DNA from: Polycyclovorans sp964425915
GTDB lineage: Bacteria > Pseudomonadota > Gammaproteobacteria > Nevskiales > Nevskiaceae
Assembly (NCBI GenBank): GCA_964425915.1
Contig: CAYROO010000005.1
Location: 89,597 to 153,596 of the forward strand
Direction: 5' to 3'
DNA length: 64,000 bases
Part shown: positions 25,757 through 33,615 of the stretch, piece by piece
Numbering within the stretch: the first letter of the stretch is position 1
Layout of the letters: each line of letters starts with the position of its first letter
The notes under the pieces: generated by a model
The model's database searches: none
What the model was told of the DNA's origin: nothing
What the model saw: only the letters and a program-made list of their open reading frames with translations
Translations under genes and position numbers: made by a program

Positions 25757-26493
25757 TGCGCCGCCCCGCACTGCGCACGAGCCTGTTTGCCGCCCTGTTG
25801 CTGGGGCTGCTGGTGGTGTTGGTGCAGCTCGGGCAGTGGCAGTTGGAACGCCGGGTGTGGAAGCAGGCGCTGATCGCCCAGGTGACGGCCAACGCCAGCG
25901 CAGCGCCGGTGGCGCCGCCGCCGCCCGCCGAGTGGGCGACGCTCGACGACGGTCTGGCGTATCGCCGGGTGCAGCTCAGCGGGCAGTTCGATCACGCGCG
26001 GGAAACCTGCGTGCAGGCCGTCACCGTGCACGGCCCCGGCTACTGGGTGCTGACGCCGCTGCAGCAGGCCGAGGGCCACTGGGTGCTGGTCAACCGCGGC
26101 TTTGTTCCGCGGGAGGATTGTGATCCCGCCAACCGCGCCGCCGGCCAGACGCCGGGCGAGGTCACCGTTGTGGGCCTGCTGCGGCTGAGCGAGCCCAGGG
26201 GCGGTTTTCTGCGCGACAACGATCCACAGGGCGATCGCTGGTACGCCCGCGACGTCGCCGCCATTGGCGCCGCCCGCGGCCTCCCGGCCGACCGCCTGGC
26301 GCCCTACTTTGTCGATGCCGAGCACAGCGTGGCGGGCGGTCCCATCGGCGGGCTGACGGTGCTGAGCTTCCGTGATCATCATCTGATCTATGCGCTGACC
26401 TGGTTTGGCCTGGCGGCACTGGCGGCGCTGGGGCTGGTGATGCTGGTCCACCCGAAAGGGCGACGTCGGGCGGCTGACAGCGGCATTCGCTAG
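25756..26493 (+). CDS. SURF1-family oxidase assembly protein
   Basis: A 245-residue SURF1 protein. Membrane helices lie at both ends (about 8-28 and 215-232), with a periplasmic domain containing GQWQLERRVWKQ, VQLSGQFDHARE, GPGYWVLTPLQ and HWVLVNRGFVPRE. SURF1 helps insert haem into subunit I of haem-copper oxidases. Its place directly after cyoD (overlapping ATG) shows that it serves this quinol oxidase. No cyoE (haem O synthase) follows, so haem synthesis must be encoded elsewhere. Confidence 0.9.
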   Translation: MRRPALRTSLFAALLLGLLVVLVQLGQWQLERRVWKQALIAQVTANASAAPVAPPPPAEWATLDDGLAYRRVQLSGQFDHARETCVQAVTVHGPGYWVLTPLQQAEGHWVLVNRGFVPREDCDPANRAAGQTPGEVTVVGLLRLSEPRGGFLRDNDPQGDRWYARDVAAIGAARGLPADRLAPYFVDAEHSVAGGPIGGLTVLSFRDHHLIYALTWFGLAALAALGLVMLVHPKGRRRAADSGIR

Positions 26494-26502
26494 GATCGAC
26501 GC

Positions 26503-27858
26503 ATGACCTCGATCTATGCGCTGGCGCGGCGTGTGGGCGGCCCCGCCGCCGAGGGCGAGACCACCGCCCAGCAGAACATGCTGCAACTGATCCAGCTGCG
26601 CTGGATTGCCGTGCTGGGGCAGATCACCACCATCGCCTTTGTCCACGGCGTGCTGAAGATTCCACTGCCGCTGGTGGACATGGCACTGGTGATCGGCGGG
26701 CTGGTGGCACTCAACCTGTTCAGCCTGTTCCGGCCGCGGCTGGGGCGGCCGATTCGCAATGGCGACCTCATGGCCGGCCTGCTGATCGACGTGGCGGCGC
26801 TGACCGCCCTGTTGTTCCTCAGCGGCGGCGCCACCAACCCCTTCGTGTTTCTGTATCTGCTGCAGGTGACCCTGGGCGCGGTGCTGCTGGAGGCCTGGTC
26901 CACCTGGACCCTGGTGGGCGTCACCAGCATCTGCTTCGCCCTGCTCACCCAGTTCTACGTGCCACTGGCGCTGCCCGACCCGCAGCCGGATGACCTGTTC
27001 CAACTGCACATCATCGGCATGCTGATCTGCTTTGTGCTGGACGTGGCGCTGCTGGTGATCTTCATGAACCGCATCAATGCCAACCTGCGGCGCCGCGACG
27101 CGCGGCTGGCCGACCTGCGCCAGCGCGCCGCCGAGGAAGACCACATCGTGCGCATGGGCCTGCTGGCCTCAGGTGCCGCCCATGAGCTGGGCACACCACT
27201 GGCCACGCTGTCGGTGATCCTCGGCGACTGGCGGCGTATGCCGGAGTTTCGCGAGCGCCCCGAGCTGGTCGAAGAGATTGCCGACATGGAAGCCGAGGTG
27301 AAGCGCTGCAAGAGCATCGTCACCGGCATCCTCATGTCCGCCGGCGAAGCCCGTGGCGAGTCCGTCGAGCTGACCACCGTGCGGCACTTTCTGGACCAGT
27401 TGGTGGCCGAGTGGCGCAGTTCGCGGGCGGTCAAGGGTTTCGAGTACACCCTGGAGGCCTGCCCGGGCGAGGCCTCCGGCCTGGCCGCGCCCATCGTCAG
27501 CGACTCCGCCTTGAAGCAGGTGATCTGCAACGTGCTCGACAACGCTCTGGAGGCCTCACCGGGTTGGGTGGCGTTGTCTGCGCGCTGCGACGAGGGCGCG
27601 CTGTCGCTCACCGTGCGCGACCGCGGCCCCGGCTTCCCGCCGGAAATGCTCGGTCAGATCGGCAAGCCCTACCAGTCCAGCAAGGGCCGCCCCGGCGGCG
27701 GGCTGGGCCTGTTCCTGGTGCTCAATGTGCTGCGCAAGCTGGGCGGCAGCGTGTCTGCCCAGAACGACCCCATGGGCGGCGCCGTGGTAACGCTGTGGCT
27801 GCCGCTGGCATCGCTGGCCCTGGCCGAGGAGGACGCGGATGACCACCCCGCCCACTGA
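26503..27858 (+). CDS. RegB/PrrB-type redox sensor histidine kinase
   Basis: A 451-residue kinase with six N-terminal membrane helices. The quinone-binding motif GGATNPF (RegB consensus GGxxNPF) lies at about residues 108-114. The H-box is SGAAHELGTPLATL, followed 42 residues after the His by a Cys in AEVKRCKSIV. This is the position of the redox-active Cys of Rhodobacter RegB. The HATPase domain has NVLDNALEAS, DRGPGF and GGGLGLFL. Known RegB proteins sense the quinone pool and thiol redox state and control terminal oxidases. It lies 9 bp after SURF1 and overlaps the cognate regulator by 20 bp. Confidence 0.92.
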   Translation: MTSIYALARRVGGPAAEGETTAQQNMLQLIQLRWIAVLGQITTIAFVHGVLKIPLPLVDMALVIGGLVALNLFSLFRPRLGRPIRNGDLMAGLLIDVAALTALLFLSGGATNPFVFLYLLQVTLGAVLLEAWSTWTLVGVTSICFALLTQFYVPLALPDPQPDDLFQLHIIGMLICFVLDVALLVIFMNRINANLRRRDARLADLRQRAAEEDHIVRMGLLASGAAHELGTPLATLSVILGDWRRMPEFRERPELVEEIADMEAEVKRCKSIVTGILMSAGEARGESVELTTVRHFLDQLVAEWRSSRAVKGFEYTLEACPGEASGLAAPIVSDSALKQVICNVLDNALEASPGWVALSARCDEGALSLTVRDRGPGFPPEMLGQIGKPYQSSKGRPGGGLGLFLVLNVLRKLGGSVSAQNDPMGGAVVTLWLPLASLALAEEDADDHPAH

Positions 27859-28387
27859 CACCGAGCGCCGCCTGCTGATCGTGGAAGACGACGCCGCCTT
27901 CGCGCGCACCCTCAAGCGCTCCTTCGAGCGGCGCGGCTATCAGGTGTGGCTGGCCCAAGGCCCGGACGAAGTCGCAGCCCTGTTGGACCACCGCCCGCAC
28001 TACGCCGTGGTGGACCTCAAGCTGGGCACCGCCTCTGGCCTCACCGTGGTGCAACAACTGCACACCCACGACCCCGACATGATGATCGTGGTGCTCACCG
28101 GCTTCGCCAGCATCGCCACCGCCGTCGAGGCCATCAAGCTGGGCGCCTGCAACTACCTGGTGAAACCGTCCAACACCGACGACATCGAAGCCGCCTTCCA
28201 CCACGAACCCGGCACCACCGATCTGCCCCAGGCTGGCGCCCGCCCCACCTCCATCAAAACCCTGGAGATGGAACGCATCCACGCCATGCTGGCCGAGACC
28301 GACTTCAACATCTCCGAAGCGGCCCGACGCTTGGGGATGCACCGCAGAACCCTCGCGAGGAAGTTGGCGAAGCGGTGGGTGCCGTGA
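27839..28387 (+). CDS. RegA/PrrA/ActR-type response regulator
   Basis: A 182-residue regulator. The receiver domain (about 11-125) has LLIVEDDAAF and the phosphoacceptor Asp in YAVVDLKLGTASG. A Pro-rich hinge leads to a Fis-type helix-turn-helix at the C-terminus (FNISEAARRLGMHRRTLARKLAKR). This is the RegA layout, with its nearly invariant C-terminal recognition helix. It is the partner of the overlapping RegB gene and very probably regulates the cyo operon upstream and other redox genes. It is the last gene of the co-directional cyo-SURF1-regBA run. Confidence 0.92.
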   Translation: MTTPPTDTERRLLIVEDDAAFARTLKRSFERRGYQVWLAQGPDEVAALLDHRPHYAVVDLKLGTASGLTVVQQLHTHDPDMMIVVLTGFASIATAVEAIKLGACNYLVKPSNTDDIEAAFHHEPGTTDLPQAGARPTSIKTLEMERIHAMLAETDFNISEAARRLGMHRRTLARKLAKRWVP

Positions 28388-28539
28388 GGGGTGCTTAGGG
28401 CTCGAATAATGGAGCGCCAAGTGCGTGGCCCGGATGTAAGGAATCTGTGAACAATAGGCGACCGACCACGATTCATTGGAATTGTGATGGAGAACAATAA
28501 CCCGTCCGGAATCGCTCTCCGACGTTAGGCCTCACCCCC

Positions 28540-29262
28540 ATGTCAGAAGCCCTCCTCATCATCGCCTTGACAGCCGCCGCCGGTCTCTGCACGCCCCTTG
28601 GCGGATTGATCGCGAGCTTCGAGCGTATCCGTCCCAAATGGCTGGAAACCGAGTTGCGGCATTTCGTCATTGCCTTCGGCGGCGGGCTCCTGTTGGGGGC
28701 GGTGTTTCAGATCCTGTTGCCGGAGGGAACGGGTATGGTGGGGAGCCCCACCGTGGCTGTGCTGGTTTTTCTGCTGGGTGGCGTGCTGTTCTTTGCGCTC
28801 GAGCGCAGCTTGGGACTTCGGCGGCACGAGGCGCCGCAGCTAACCGGTATGCTGGTTGATTTCGTTCCGGAAACGATTGCGCTGGGCGGGTTGGTGGCGA
28901 CGCGGCCCGATGTGGCCTTGGTGTTGGCGCTGGTCATCGGACTGCAGAACGTCCCAGAGGGCTTCAATGCCTACCGAGAGCTGGTGGCGTCGCGTGCGCG
29001 TGCGCCACGTCAGGTGCTGCTGTTCCTGACCTGCCTTGTTCCCATCGGTCCCATCGCAGGGCTTTCGGCGCATTACGGCCTCGCGGGGCAGCCCCATATT
29101 CTCGGGGTGATCATGCTGCTGGCTGCTGGGGGGATCGTATATCTGATGTTTCAGGAGATTGCGCCGCAATCCAGGCTACGTCGGCATTGGGCGCCCCCAC
29201 TTGGCGCCGTGCTCGGCGTAGCGGTCACGCTGCTGACCGAGCACTGGATTGGCGGTGCCTGA
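28540..29262 (+). CDS. ZIP-like metal permease
   Basis: A 240-residue, roughly eight-helix membrane protein. Two helices carry ZIP-like motifs, DFVPETIALGGLVA and LQNVPEGFNAYREL. The usual His-Asn-x-Pro-Glu-Gly is here Gln-Asn-Val-Pro-Glu-Gly, and the first motif has Asp where others have His. This pattern occurs in a divergent bacterial ZIP branch of unproven substrate. It is a single gene with about 150 bp on each side and no metal regulator nearby. Confidence 0.72.
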   Translation: MSEALLIIALTAAAGLCTPLGGLIASFERIRPKWLETELRHFVIAFGGGLLLGAVFQILLPEGTGMVGSPTVAVLVFLLGGVLFFALERSLGLRRHEAPQLTGMLVDFVPETIALGGLVATRPDVALVLALVIGLQNVPEGFNAYRELVASRARAPRQVLLFLTCLVPIGPIAGLSAHYGLAGQPHILGVIMLLAAGGIVYLMFQEIAPQSRLRRHWAPPLGAVLGVAVTLLTEHWIGGA

Positions 29263-29413
29263 TGGCGCACTCGCGCAACGCCTGCTTCGCGGCGTGATAC
29301 AGGACATTAGCGGACAGACCACGATGTCCCGGAGCCACCGTGGCTAACTCAGGTTCGTCCGGTTGCGCCGTCTTCGATCACGCAGCCTTGACTCGCCGCC
29401 GCATGCGACCGCC

Positions 29414-30256
29414 TCAAAACCGATACCCCGCCAGCAGCGTGATATTCACCGGGTCAAATCGCAGCCGCGTCCGACTCCGCCCCAGCTCGGTGCCGTCCGA
29501 CGCCAGCATCCGTACCTCGGCGTCGGTTTCCAATGCGATGAAGTCGATGCCTGCCGACAGGCTCCAGGTTTCGTTGAGGTGCCATCGCACCCCAGCGCCG
29601 ATGGCGGGCGCGAGGGTGGATTCGACCTTGGAGGTGATGCGCGTGGGGCCGGGGATGCCGGCGGAAAGGGCGAGGGGTACCCCGAATCGCCGATTGGTTT
29701 CGGCTTCCAGGGTGTCGTTGAGCTCGACTTCGCTGAAGAAGGCATAGCTGAGGCCGGCACCGAGGTAGGGGCGCCACGCGGCGTCTGCAGCGCCGAAGTG
29801 GTAGGCCAGCATGAACACCGGCACCCACTGGCGGGCGCTGCCGATGGGGTTGAATTGGGGCTCGCTGAGGTCGATGCGCAGCAGGTTCCCCAGCGGGCCG
29901 GTGGCCTGCGCGATACCGCTGCCGTCGATCGAACCTTTCGGGGGATAGCCCACCACCAGGCGCATAGACCAGGCGTCGGTCAGAAAGTACTGGCCCACCA
30001 GTGCGAAGGTATTGAGGGTGTCCGCGTCGATGCGCACCCCTTCGCTGCGGAACTCGGACTGCACGCCCAGCAGGGGGAACAGCGGATTCGGTCGCAGGCT
30101 GTTGCGCGGAGCGCCGTTGCTTTCCTGCGGAAGGCTGTGCAGCCAACCGGCTTCGATGAGGATGTCGCCGGCGCGTTGCGCCGAGGCCGGCATGGCCAGC
30201 AGGGCGGCGAGCAGTGCGGGAAGCAGTAGGAAGGGCAAGATGGCGTCTCGGGTCAA
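29414..30256 (-). CDS. OmpW-family outer-membrane beta-barrel protein
   Basis: A 280-residue protein with a signal peptide (LPFLLLPALLAALLAMPASAQ). Alternating beta strands form the rest, with motifs typical of OmpW: GDILIEAGW near the N-terminus, PVFMLAYHFG, WRPYLGAGLSYAFF and WSLSAGIDFIAL. It ends LLAGYRF with the terminal Phe used for outer-membrane assembly. OmpW forms a small hydrophobic channel. At 280 residues it is longer than the ~210 of E. coli OmpW because of inserts in the extracellular loops. It is monocistronic. Confidence 0.85.
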   Translation of the reverse strand: MTRDAILPFLLLPALLAALLAMPASAQRAGDILIEAGWLHSLPQESNGAPRNSLRPNPLFPLLGVQSEFRSEGVRIDADTLNTFALVGQYFLTDAWSMRLVVGYPPKGSIDGSGIAQATGPLGNLLRIDLSEPQFNPIGSARQWVPVFMLAYHFGAADAAWRPYLGAGLSYAFFSEVELNDTLEAETNRRFGVPLALSAGIPGPTRITSKVESTLAPAIGAGVRWHLNETWSLSAGIDFIALETDAEVRMLASDGTELGRSRTRLRFDPVNITLLAGYRF

Positions 30257-30436
30257 CAGCCTTGCAGGCTACACGGCGGCGTCACTGAGCGTTGCGCTGG
30301 CGGGTGTGTGGCGGGTCGCAAGGCCGTGACGATCCGCCACGTCCTGACGATCCCTTTGGGTGAGGTCGGCGTCTTGCCAGGCGTGGTATCAACGAGGTCC
30401 CTTGGCACCCGCCCGGCATGGCGGACAGGACATCAC

Positions 30437-30877
30437 ATGGCCCGCGTTGAAATTCCGCAGCTGGAAGACTATGTCTTTGAAGTTGAGCTTCCGATCATGC
30501 TGGCGCATATCAATCGGGGCGATCATCTTGGGAACGAGCATCTCATCGCGTTTCTCAACGATGCCCGGGTTCAGTACATGGCAGCCTGCGGAGTACCGGA
30601 GTACACCGACGCTGGCCCGGCGATGATCAACGCCGATCTGGCGGTGGTGTACAAGTCCGAAGCGCGCTATGGCGATCGCCTGCGCATCGCCATGTCGGCC
30701 GCTGATTTCAACAAGTACGGCTGCGATGTGCTGTACCGCGTCACCGCGGCAGCAGACGGGCGTCTGGTGGCGCTGGCCAAGACGGCCCACCTGCATTACG
30801 ACACGCGGCACAAGAAGCTGCTGCCGTGTCCCGAGGGCTTCCGGGAAAAGTTACTCCGCCAAGCGGCCCGGCATTGA
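30437..30877 (+). CDS. Hotdog-fold acyl-CoA thioesterase
   Basis: A 146-residue protein of the 4HBT/hotdog family. LPIMLAHINRGDHLGNEHLIAFLNDARVQYM matches the active-site helix region and its preceding loop, and VVYKSEARYGDRLRI is the typical second strand pair. It should hydrolyse an acyl-CoA or aryl-CoA thioester in the cytoplasm. The ATG at 30437 has AGGA 8 bases upstream and gives the family length; the open frame upstream is not conserved sequence. It is a stand-alone gene. Confidence 0.82.
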   Translation: MARVEIPQLEDYVFEVELPIMLAHINRGDHLGNEHLIAFLNDARVQYMAACGVPEYTDAGPAMINADLAVVYKSEARYGDRLRIAMSAADFNKYGCDVLYRVTAAADGRLVALAKTAHLHYDTRHKKLLPCPEGFREKLLRQAARH

Positions 30878-30928
30878 TCCCCTTCCCAGCGGGCGCCAGC
30901 CCTGGTCGGGTTGTGGCGCTTGCCATAA

Positions 30929-30953
30929 AGCACCTGTTAACCGGTGCTATTAT
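30929..30953. promoter_or_regulatory. Toxin-antitoxin operator with -10 element
   Basis: AGCACCTGTTAACCGGTGCT (30929-30948) is a 20-bp palindrome with one mismatched pair around a central GTTAAC. A TATTAT -10-like element begins at its last base (30948-30953), about 30 bp before the antitoxin ATG. Binding here would block the promoter, as expected for antitoxin autorepression. Confidence 0.65.
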
Positions 30954-30983
30954 CGGACCATGATTCGTAGCGCTGGAGGCTGC

Positions 30984-31250
30984 ATGGCGGTCAAGTTTTC
31001 AGAAGATGTCGTGCCCCTCTCGGACCTGAAAATCAATCCCGGCAAGGTCGTCAAGCACGTGGCCAAAGTGCATCGACCGACGCTCCTCACCAGCCGCGGT
31101 CGCGGCGTGGCGGTGGTGCAGTCGGTCGATGACTTTGAGGCAGCGGAAGAAGAGCGGGTCTTCATGCGTGCGGTTGTCGCCGGGCTGAACGATCTTGAAG
31201 CAGGCCATGAGTTCTCGCTGAAGGACGCGAAGGCGCGGCTGGGGCTGTAA
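30984..31250 (+). CDS. Phd/YefM-type antitoxin
   Basis: An 88-residue protein with the Phd/YefM layout. The N-terminal DNA-binding part (VVPLSDLKINPGKVVKHV, TLLTSRGRGVAVVQSVDDFE) is followed by an acidic helical tail (EAAEEERVFMRAVVAGLNDLEAGHEF) that would wrap the toxin. The ATG at 30984 has GGAGG six bases upstream. An earlier in-frame ATG at 30960 lies only seven bases beyond the -10 element and is unlikely. The toxin gene starts 2 bp after its stop. It would repress its own promoter at the palindrome 30929-30948. Confidence 0.88.
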   Translation: MAVKFSEDVVPLSDLKINPGKVVKHVAKVHRPTLLTSRGRGVAVVQSVDDFEAAEEERVFMRAVVAGLNDLEAGHEFSLKDAKARLGL

Positions 31251-31252
31251 CC

Positions 31253-31570
31253 GTGGCGCCCAAGGTCGCCGTCACATTTTCAGCCTCCGCCATACGGGAT
31301 CTTGAAGACATTCGGGCGTGGTACGAGCGGGAGTTGGCCTCGCAGGCCGGACAGCGGCTGCTGGCTGAAATCGTGCAACGGGTCGAGGCATTACGTGACA
31401 ACCCCGATATCGGCAGAGTCGTTCCGGAGTTCGGTCAGCCGTACCTGCGAGAGCTGATTCATCCGCCGTTTCGCATCGTGTACAAGCGCGAGGCGAAAAA
31501 GCTGCGCATCGTCAGGGTTTGGCGAAGCGAGCGCTTGCTGCAGTTGCCCGGCCGCGTGGGCACCCCTTAG
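31253..31570 (+). CDS. RelE/ParE-family toxin
   Basis: A 105-residue RelE/ParE-fold toxin with GTG start 31253. The N-terminal strand-helix VTFSASAIRDLEDIRAWYERE, the loop RVEALRDNPDIGRVVPEFG and the C-terminal strands YLRELIHPPFRIVYKREAKKLRIVRVWRSER are all typical. ParE members inhibit gyrase and RelE members cut ribosome-bound mRNA. The sequence alone does not decide which, though ELIHPPFRIVYK is closer to ParE. It pairs with the upstream antitoxin. Its end overlaps the convergent lipase gene by 4 bp. Confidence 0.88.
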   Translation: MAPKVAVTFSASAIRDLEDIRAWYERELASQAGQRLLAEIVQRVEALRDNPDIGRVVPEFGQPYLRELIHPPFRIVYKREAKKLRIVRVWRSERLLQLPGRVGTP

Positions 31571-32808
31571 CGCGACTGCAGCGCCGCCCGGATCAGGCCG
31601 TAGATGGCCGGGTGGTTGAGCAGGCGCAGGTGGTGGCAGCGGTACAGCAGCGCCACATCGGCGTCGGCCAATTCGGTGGCGGTGGCACTGGGGACCTGCA
31701 CCAGGCCGTCGCCGATCAGCTGGCCCATCCATTCCTGTCCCGGATGCGCGAGGGTGCTGCCGATGAAGTGGTAGCGCACGCGCGGGATGCGCGGCGGCAG
31801 GGGCAGCGGGCCGCTGGCGGCGCGCGGGCGCCAGTCCTGGTCGCGGACATGGCCGCGGTCGAGATCGCGGATGCCCACCGAGCGGACGTCGAGCACCTCG
31901 GCGATGGGGCGGGTGAGCGGCAGTTGCCGCAAGAGGCGGCTGCCCTGGCTGACCCAGCGCGCCAGCGGGGCGCCACGGTGCGGTGAGCCCAGGCAGATCA
32001 CCTGCGACAGTGCATCGGTCCACGGGGCCTGATCAGCTTCGCCCGCCAGCGCGGCGGCGCGGGCCACCAGGCCGCCCATGCTGTGGCCGACCAGCACAAT
32101 GTCGCGCACCTTCACCGGCCAGCGCTGGCACAGGCGGGTGAGCAGGCGGGACAAGCGGGCGCCGTTCCGCGAGATATGCAGGCCGGTGTTGTAGCGCAGG
32201 TACAGCGCTGTGCAGTCCAGTTCGGTTTCCAGCCGCAGGCCGTATGGATGGCTTTCTGGCTCGGCGGCGTCGGCATGGAAATCCCAGGCGGACTCATTGC
32301 AGGCCAGGCCGTGCAGGAAGATCACGATGCGCCCGTGGCACTGCACGTGCTGGTTGGCGAGCGCGGCCGGGTCCATCGGCAGGCGCTGGCCGTCGCGGTA
32401 AAAGCCCATGCGCGGCGCCAGTGGGTTGCGGCGCGCGGCAAGGTCGTCGCCCACCAGGCCGGCCAGCGCACTCACCGCAAGATCCCGTTGCGGGTGTGGC
32501 GGCAGCGGGCGTGCGGGGGTTTGCCGCTCCCATTCGCGCACCGCCATGCCGGCCAAAGCGAAGCTGGCCTGGGAGACGGCGCGCACGCTGGCGTACACGC
32601 CGTCAGCAATGCCGTCATGCACGGCCCGCACGGTTTCGCTGCCGGCATTGAGGCCGGGCACCGGGGCCATGGCGCCGAACGGTAACCGGGCAATGGCCTG
32701 GTGCAATTCCTGGATGCGGGTGGTGAGCTGGTCGACGCTGCGGGCGGCAAGGCTCAGCGCGCCACGGGTCTGGGCGAGCGGGGTATCCCGGGGCGAAAGT
32801 GCGGTCAT
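31567..32808 (-). CDS. Lipase-like alpha/beta hydrolase (PGAP1-type)
   Basis: A 413-residue protein. A helical N-terminal region of about 160 residues precedes an alpha/beta-hydrolase domain with VIFLHGLACNESAWDFHA (oxyanion), the nucleophile motif VGHSMGGLVARAA and VICLGSPHRGAPLARW. This last pattern matches triacylglycerol-lipase and PGAP1-like esterases. No signal peptide is seen, so it is probably intracellular or membrane-associated. An 18-bp palindrome lies 27 bp upstream of its ATG. It may act on storage lipid or wax esters; this is inference. Confidence 0.8.
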   Translation of the reverse strand: MTALSPRDTPLAQTRGALSLAARSVDQLTTRIQELHQAIARLPFGAMAPVPGLNAGSETVRAVHDGIADGVYASVRAVSQASFALAGMAVREWERQTPARPLPPHPQRDLAVSALAGLVGDDLAARRNPLAPRMGFYRDGQRLPMDPAALANQHVQCHGRIVIFLHGLACNESAWDFHADAAEPESHPYGLRLETELDCTALYLRYNTGLHISRNGARLSRLLTRLCQRWPVKVRDIVLVGHSMGGLVARAAALAGEADQAPWTDALSQVICLGSPHRGAPLARWVSQGSRLLRQLPLTRPIAEVLDVRSVGIRDLDRGHVRDQDWRPRAASGPLPLPPRIPRVRYHFIGSTLAHPGQEWMGQLIGDGLVQVPSATATELADADVALLYRCHHLRLLNHPAIYGLIRAALQSR

Positions 32809-32834
32809 GGGCGGGTCCGGCGTCAGATTGGTTA

Positions 32835-32852
32835 AGTGTACATATGTTCACT
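32835..32852. promoter_or_regulatory. Palindromic operator upstream of lipase
   Basis: AGTGTACATATGTTCACT is an 18-bp palindrome with one mismatched pair around CATATG, 27 bp before the lipase start and about 180 bp before trpG. Its size and A/T-rich centre are typical of TetR-family operators. It is not a CRP/Vfr site, because the half-sites are one base out of register. No TetR gene is in the window. Confidence 0.5.
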
Positions 32853-33033
32853 GACTTGTCCAGTGCCCCAGGCCCGACGGCGGATGGGCAACGGTCCGGC
32901 ATCCCGTCAGGGCGCTAGAATGTCGGCCCGATCCCGACTTCCCGCCGCCGGCCGTCGAATCCCGGCGCTGCGACGGCTTGCCAAACACGATGACCGCGAT
33001 CACCTGCCCGAACCCCGCCGAGGTGGCATTTGC

Positions 33034-33615
33034 ATGCTGCTGATGATCGATAACTACGACTCCTTCACCTACAACCTGGTCCAGTACTTCGGGGAGCTGG
33101 GGGTGGAGGTGGTGGTGCATCGCAACGACCAGATCAGCGTGGATGAGGTGGAGCGGCTAGCGCCGCGCCATATCGTGCTGTCGCCCGGCCCCTGCACGCC
33201 CAACGAGGCGGGCATCTGCCTGGAGTTGATCGACCGGTTGCAGGGGCGCTTTCCCATTCTCGGGGTCTGCCTTGGCCATCAGGCCATCGGCCAGGCCTTT
33301 GGCGGGCGGGTGATTCGCGCGCGCCAGGTGATGCACGGCAAGACCAGCCCGGTGTTTCATCAGGGCGGCGGCGTGTTCCGCAATCTGCCCAGCCCCTACA
33401 CGGCGACCCGCTATCACTCACTGATCGTCGACCGCGAGGGCCTGCCGGACTGCTTCGAGGTGACGGCCTGGACCCAGCACGACGACGGCAGCGTCGACGA
33501 GATCATGGGGCTGCGCCATCGCACGCTGCCGATTGAAGGCGTGCAATTCCATCCCGAGTCCATCCTCACCGAGCACGGCCACCAACTGCTGCAGAACTTT
33601 CTGGAGACGACCTGA
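33034..33615 (+). CDS. trpG: Anthranilate synthase component II (glutamine amidotransferase)
   Basis: A 193-residue class-I glutamine amidotransferase. MLLMIDNYDSFTYNLVQYF is at the N-terminus, the oxyanion segment is VLSPGPCTPNEAG, the catalytic Cys lies in LGVCLGHQAIGQAFGG, and the His/Glu pair in GVQFHPESILT. It supplies ammonia to TrpE for anthranilate synthesis and may also serve PabB. The ATG at 33034 gives the normal start; longer open sequence upstream is not conserved. The TGATG overlap with trpD shows an operon. trpE is not in the window. Confidence 0.95.
   Translation: MLLMIDNYDSFTYNLVQYFGELGVEVVVHRNDQISVDEVERLAPRHIVLSPGPCTPNEAGICLELIDRLQGRFPILGVCLGHQAIGQAFGGRVIRARQVMHGKTSPVFHQGGGVFRNLPSPYTATRYHSLIVDREGLPDCFEVTAWTQHDDGSVDEIMGLRHRTLPIEGVQFHPESILTEHGHQLLQNFLETT

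Noticed and set aside
28524..28530. A GTTAGGC core upstream of the ZIP-like gene as a further attC
   Set aside because: No pairing left half or L boxes were found, and a 7-base degenerate match is expected by chance about once per kilobase.
32835..32852. The palindrome upstream of the lipase as a CRP/Vfr site
   Set aside because: The half-sites are offset by one base from the TGTGA-N6-TCACA spacing.
32836..33033. Upstream extension of trpG
   Set aside because: The frame stays open but its sequence is unlike TrpG; the ATG at 33034 gives the conserved N-terminus.
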